Part shown: one piece after another, positions 61,020-64,000 of the stretch
How positions within the stretch are numbered: the stretch's first letter is position 1
Layout: every line of letters begins with the position of its first letter
Assembly (NCBI GenBank): GCA_024685385.1
Contig: JAIKVV010000079.1
Coordinates: forward strand, 83,582-147,581
Reading direction: 5' to 3'
DNA length: 64,000 bases
From: Saccharofermentans sp.
Lineage (GTDB): Bacteria > Bacillota > Clostridia > Saccharofermentanales > Saccharofermentanaceae
Translations under genes and position numbers: made by a program
The notes under the pieces: model-generated
What the model was told of the DNA's origin: nothing
Databases searched by the model: none
Seen by the model: only the letters and a program-made list of their open reading frames with translations

Positions 61020-64000
61020 ATGAAATCATTAACAAGGAAGCTGACGGCCTTTTTAAGTGCACTGCTCGTAGTGGGAATTATTGCGCCTAACATGACGTTT
61101 TTCATCGGAAAGAACGGCTTTGGTTCCAGAGATGTTATGGCTGCTTCCCCCAAGAAGTACGATGCGGCAAGTGCCGTTAATTTCGCCACGATCCTCGGAC
61201 GCGCTGTTGACTTCGGTATAGTTGCAAGAGAATTCCATCAGAAACAGCACATGGAGACCACCTTCGCCATAGACAGGTTCCGCAGTTTCACTGATGCTCC
61301 CAATGAAGTTGACTTCATTAACAATCAGACAGCAAACTTCCTTTTGAACAAAGTCGAAGGAAACAAGAAATATAAATTCGGACAGAAGCAGACAGCTGTC
61401 TATTATAATCTCGAGGGCAGTGCTGAAGTGCTTCGTAACTTCAACGGAAAAACCGGTGCTTACATTACCAGTGATTACAATTTTAATACTCGGGGCAAAG
61501 CTTCCCTTGTATGGCGTGAGAGCAAAGATGTCGTAAATAACATTAATGCGGTAATCGATAATGTTAATGACAGCAGAACAATAGAGATCAATAACAGAGC
61601 TAAGTCTGACGATTACAAGCTTCCGGCTGATCACATAAAGGTAACAAGAGACAAGATCACTATCAATATCGATTCCGATGAATTTGAAAACAGGGTCGTA
61701 TACATCGATGTAACGGATAATATGGTCAGACCTCTCGGCAATTCTGACGGTGTGGTCATAAAGAAGAGGGCATCGACGGTTGTTGTCTTCAATGTTGGTT
61801 CAAATGTCAGAGGCACCACGGTAAGAGCAACAGGTAACAACGGTCAGTATCAAACTGCTGGTAACGGCATTCATTTAAACAAGATGCATGTTGAGGTAAA
61901 CGGTCAGAATATCTACTCGACGACCGGTTCCATGGGCGGCAACTATAATGATGAACGCAATACCAACAAACAGGTCAACGACCAGATCTGTGAAAAGATT
62001 ATCTGGAATTTTGTCGGACCTCGTGTTGTTGAACTCGAGAACACGGCAGGAACATTCCTCATTGCAAATCCCAATGCTTCCGTAAACCTTACAGGTTCAA
62101 CTGCGGGCTGGATAGTTTCAGGCGGTCACATGGAGAATAATGCCGAGTGGCATTACATCTATACCGGCGGCAGCCAGACAGCGCCTCACGATGAAAAAGG
62201 ACAGATACATTTCTCTGCCCGTAAGGCATTTACTGAAAAGTATGCCGTAAAGGCAAACATCAAAGAGGATAGGTCCATCGTTTCCAAAGCAAAAGATTAT
62301 AAGTTCAATTTCTACCGATCTGATAAGGACTATTCTTCCAGAACCCTGATCGGTACTGCTGAGACACAGACTACGAATACTATCGAGTTCAAGACGATCC
62401 AGTTCTATACCGACCGCAATGCAGCAGTTCGTGCCGGTGCTTTGGATTATTACATCGCTAATGGTGAAACAAAACCTTTCTATTTTGTCATTGACGAACA
62501 GCAGGCCGGAGTAACACACGATGGCATAATCAATTCCACTGGATATGTTACGATCAAGGTTGAAGTGACAAATAAAGCAAATGCTCTCGTTTATCACGTA
62601 ACAAACAGGATCTATCTTCCTGATGAAAAGCACCCCGGACAGTTTATTGTATATGATTCCAATGACGGGAAGGAAATGACCAGCACGAGATTCGAACTTG
62701 GTGCTTTGTACAACAAGATCGAACCGATTACCGTTAATATCAGCAAACGTGATATCAACAAGGCGAGCGGCGAACTTCCCGGAGCAACGCTGATCGTTTC
62801 TTACCTGGGCAGCGATTCCGAAGTTGTCCTGAACGACGTCAACCTTGTCCGTGACGGTGTTGACGTAACGGATGATGCAGTCATTAACAAGACATCCGTA
62901 CAGTTCGTTTCCGGTACTGAAGAGACATCCATTGTCGGACTTAAGCCGGGTAACTATTCTCTCAGGGAAACCTTTGCCCCCACAGGATACAAAACACAGA
63001 CATCAATAATCTATTTCACCGTCAATGAAGATAAGACTGTCTCCGTAACATCAGGCAGGACTTTGAATTCCAATGTCGGTTTTATTGAGACAAATGATAC
63101 GGTAGTTATCCTTGATGATGTCTATAAGACGGATGTTACTGTCAAGAAAACCAGAAATACCGCTTCGGGTGCAAGATTGGGTGATGCCGTTCTTAAGGTT
63201 ACCGCCAAAGATTCAAATGTTGATTTCCTGACTCTTGGCGTAACAGCTACTCAGAATAATAACAGGGCGATAGATCTTGGCATTACGTCCAGTGAGATCA
63301 GTTTCAAGACGGTAGGAAACGCAGATACCGTCATTCATAATCTCCCTGACGGTGTTTATACGCTTACGGAAGAACAGACACCTTACTCTTACATAACAGC
63401 TGATCCGATCGAGTTCACTATTTCCAAGGGTGTTGTATCCGGTGGAAGTACTATAGTCATGGTTGACGTTCAGAGACCTTGGGAATCAGATCTTAAGGTT
63501 ACAAAGATCGTCAGGGGCGATGACGGCTTTGATCCGTCGCTCCAGTTTAAGATCAGGATCGACTTCACCGAAGGTAATAACGGCTTTAAGTTGACTGAAG
63601 ATATGGTTTCGGCTCCCCATGATTTTGTAATCTCTGAAGACGGGCATAGCCTTACCGCATATCTTGCTCATGGAGAGGAACTTTACATTACCGGACTTAT
63701 TCCCGGAACGGTTTACAATGTTGTTGAAGAAGATATCGAGTATCCTTACTACACCCAGGATGGTTATTGGTATTGCGATACATCGAATCCTCATATGATC
63801 CATCCCTATGATACTGCCGACTGCTGTGAGGTATACAACAAGTATAAGACTCCGGCTTACCGCGACATAGAGATCACTAAGAGCATCGACGGCCTTAATG
63901 TAACCTATGAAGAGCTTAATGGCGGAATCACGTTCGAAGTAACAACCACAGTAGGCGGAGCAACCAAGTGGGTAGCAGCAGACGGAACGTTGTCAGACGA
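61020..64000 (+). CDS. Large secreted adhesin with SpaA-like domains, 3' end beyond window
   Basis: The frame is open from the ATG at 61020 to the right edge, 993 codons without a stop. Signal peptide: a basic start then LTAFLSALLVVGIIAPN. Residues about 50-385 resemble the beta-helical N domain of choice-of-anchor A type surface proteins (NFATILGRAVDFGIVAREFHQ, and LIANPNASVNLTGSTAGWIVSGG). Then SpaA/Cna-B-like modules start near residue 565 (VNISKRDINKASGELPGATL with SLRETFAPTGYK), 710 (VKKTRNTASGARLG with YTLTEEQ) and 825 (LKVTKIVRG). Lys and Glu of isopeptide-forming sites are visible. A cell-wall anchor is expected downstream. GCGAGG stands nine bases before the ATG. Confidence 0.88.
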   Translation, partial: MKSLTRKLTAFLSALLVVGIIAPNMTFFIGKNGFGSRDVMAASPKKYDAASAVNFATILGRAVDFGIVAREFHQKQHMETTFAIDRFRSFTDAPNEVDFINNQTANFLLNKVEGNKKYKFGQKQTAVYYNLEGSAEVLRNFNGKTGAYITSDYNFNTRGKASLVWRESKDVVNNINAVIDNVNDSRTIEINNRAKSDDYKLPADHIKVTRDKITINIDSDEFENRVVYIDVTDNMVRPLGNSDGVVIKKRASTVVVFNVGSNVRGTTVRATGNNGQYQTAGNGIHLNKMHVEVNGQNIYSTTGSMGGNYNDERNTNKQVNDQICEKIIWNFVGPRVVELENTAGTFLIANPNASVNLTGSTAGWIVSGGHMENNAEWHYIYTGGSQTAPHDEKGQIHFSARKAFTEKYAVKANIKEDRSIVSKAKDYKFNFYRSDKDYSSRTLIGTAETQTTNTIEFKTIQFYTDRNAAVRAGALDYYIANGETKPFYFVIDEQQAGVTHDGIINSTGYVTIKVEVTNKANALVYHVTNRIYLPDEKHPGQFIVYDSNDGKEMTSTRFELGALYNKIEPITVNISKRDINKASGELPGATLIVSYLGSDSEVVLNDVNLVRDGVDVTDDAVINKTSVQFVSGTEETSIVGLKPGNYSLRETFAPTGYKTQTSIIYFTVNEDKTVSVTSGRTLNSNVGFIETNDTVVILDDVYKTDVTVKKTRNTASGARLGDAVLKVTAKDSNVDFLTLGVTATQNNNRAIDLGITSSEISFKTVGNADTVIHNLPDGVYTLTEEQTPYSYITADPIEFTISKGVVSGGSTIVMVDVQRPWESDLKVTKIVRGDDGFDPSLQFKIRIDFTEGNNGFKLTEDMVSAPHDFVISEDGHSLTAYLAHGEELYITGLIPGTVYNVVEEDIEYPYYTQDGYWYCDTSNPHMIHPYDTADCCEVYNKYKTPAYRDIEITKSIDGLNVTYEELNGGITFEVTTTVGGATKWVAADGTLSD

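Noticed and set aside
1-64000. Prophage, insertion sequence or integrative element
   Set aside because: No transposase, integrase or phage gene, no att-like repeats and no change in codon use stand out.

Overview
This window reads as ordinary chromosome of a Gram-positive, strictly fermentative member of the class Clostridia (Bacillota). The evidence is a Firmicutes-type gene set: SufCBDSU iron-sulfur assembly, Mini-RNase III, RecD2, GlgC plus GlgD, BioY, a ferredoxin-dependent 2-oxoacid oxidoreductase, an LTA-synthase-like enzyme, lipoprotein signals and a SpaA-type surface protein. Ribosome binding sites are strong (GGAGG) and sigma-A-type promoters recognisable. Species cannot be named from the sequence alone. 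I see no phage, insertion sequence or CRISPR array.

Layout. 1-3.9 kb: the end of a membrane-fusion (HlyD-like) protein, a GT2-GtrA glycosyltransferase, a DUF4349 lipoprotein and an rfbA-type nucleotidyltransferase. 3.9-9.0 kb (minus strand): a compact five-gene Tad/Flp pilus locus (TadZ-position protein, CpaF/TadA ATPase, a fused TadB-TadC platform protein, a 57-residue Flp1 pilin, and an FHA protein), with an array of 10-bp direct repeats at its promoter. 9.1-17.7 kb: housekeeping genes metK, recD2, comF, a structured non-coding RNA (candidate raiA RNA), then cysS-mrnC-rlmB-lipoprotein. 17.7-22.4 kb: a tyrosine phosphatase, an AraC regulator and a divergent three-gene oxidoreductase operon. 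22.5-30 kb: tRNA-Arg, an isochorismatase-family hydrolase, tig, clpX (without clpP between them), a ROK glucokinase and valS. 30-36.7 kb: a membrane protein, a cytosolic GH5 hydrolase, bioY under a clear BirA operator, an LTA-synthase-family protein and an ABC exporter. 36.7-41.6 kb (minus): the suf operon. 41.7-47 kb: a P-loop ATPase, an SPFH protein with zinc ribbons, and a 969-residue membrane protein with a kinase-like domain lacking the catalytic Asp, about fifteen SPFKP repeats and a Thr-rich tail. 47-51.4 kb: a four-subunit 2-oxoacid:ferredoxin oxidoreductase operon and a GT39-like membrane protein. 51.5-60.8 kb: the glycogen cluster glgB-glgC-glgD-glgA-GH13 and a zinc-ribbon membrane protein. 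61 kb to the end: the first 993 residues of a large secreted adhesin that runs off the window.

How it works together. The glg genes build and trim cytosolic glycogen; the ROK glucokinase and cytosolic GH5 enzyme could feed glucose 6-phosphate. Suf supplies Fe-S clusters to ferredoxin-type enzymes such as the oxidoreductase operon. BioY and its BirA-type operator tie biotin uptake to biotin status. The Tad locus, LTA-synthase-like enzyme, glycosyltransferases and large adhesin are surface functions. The parts most worth a second look are the minimal Tad system with its repeat-array promoter, the structured RNA after comF, the repeat-rich pseudokinase, the lysine-rich tails on GlgB and GlgA, and the terminator lying inside the 5' end of the GT39 gene.
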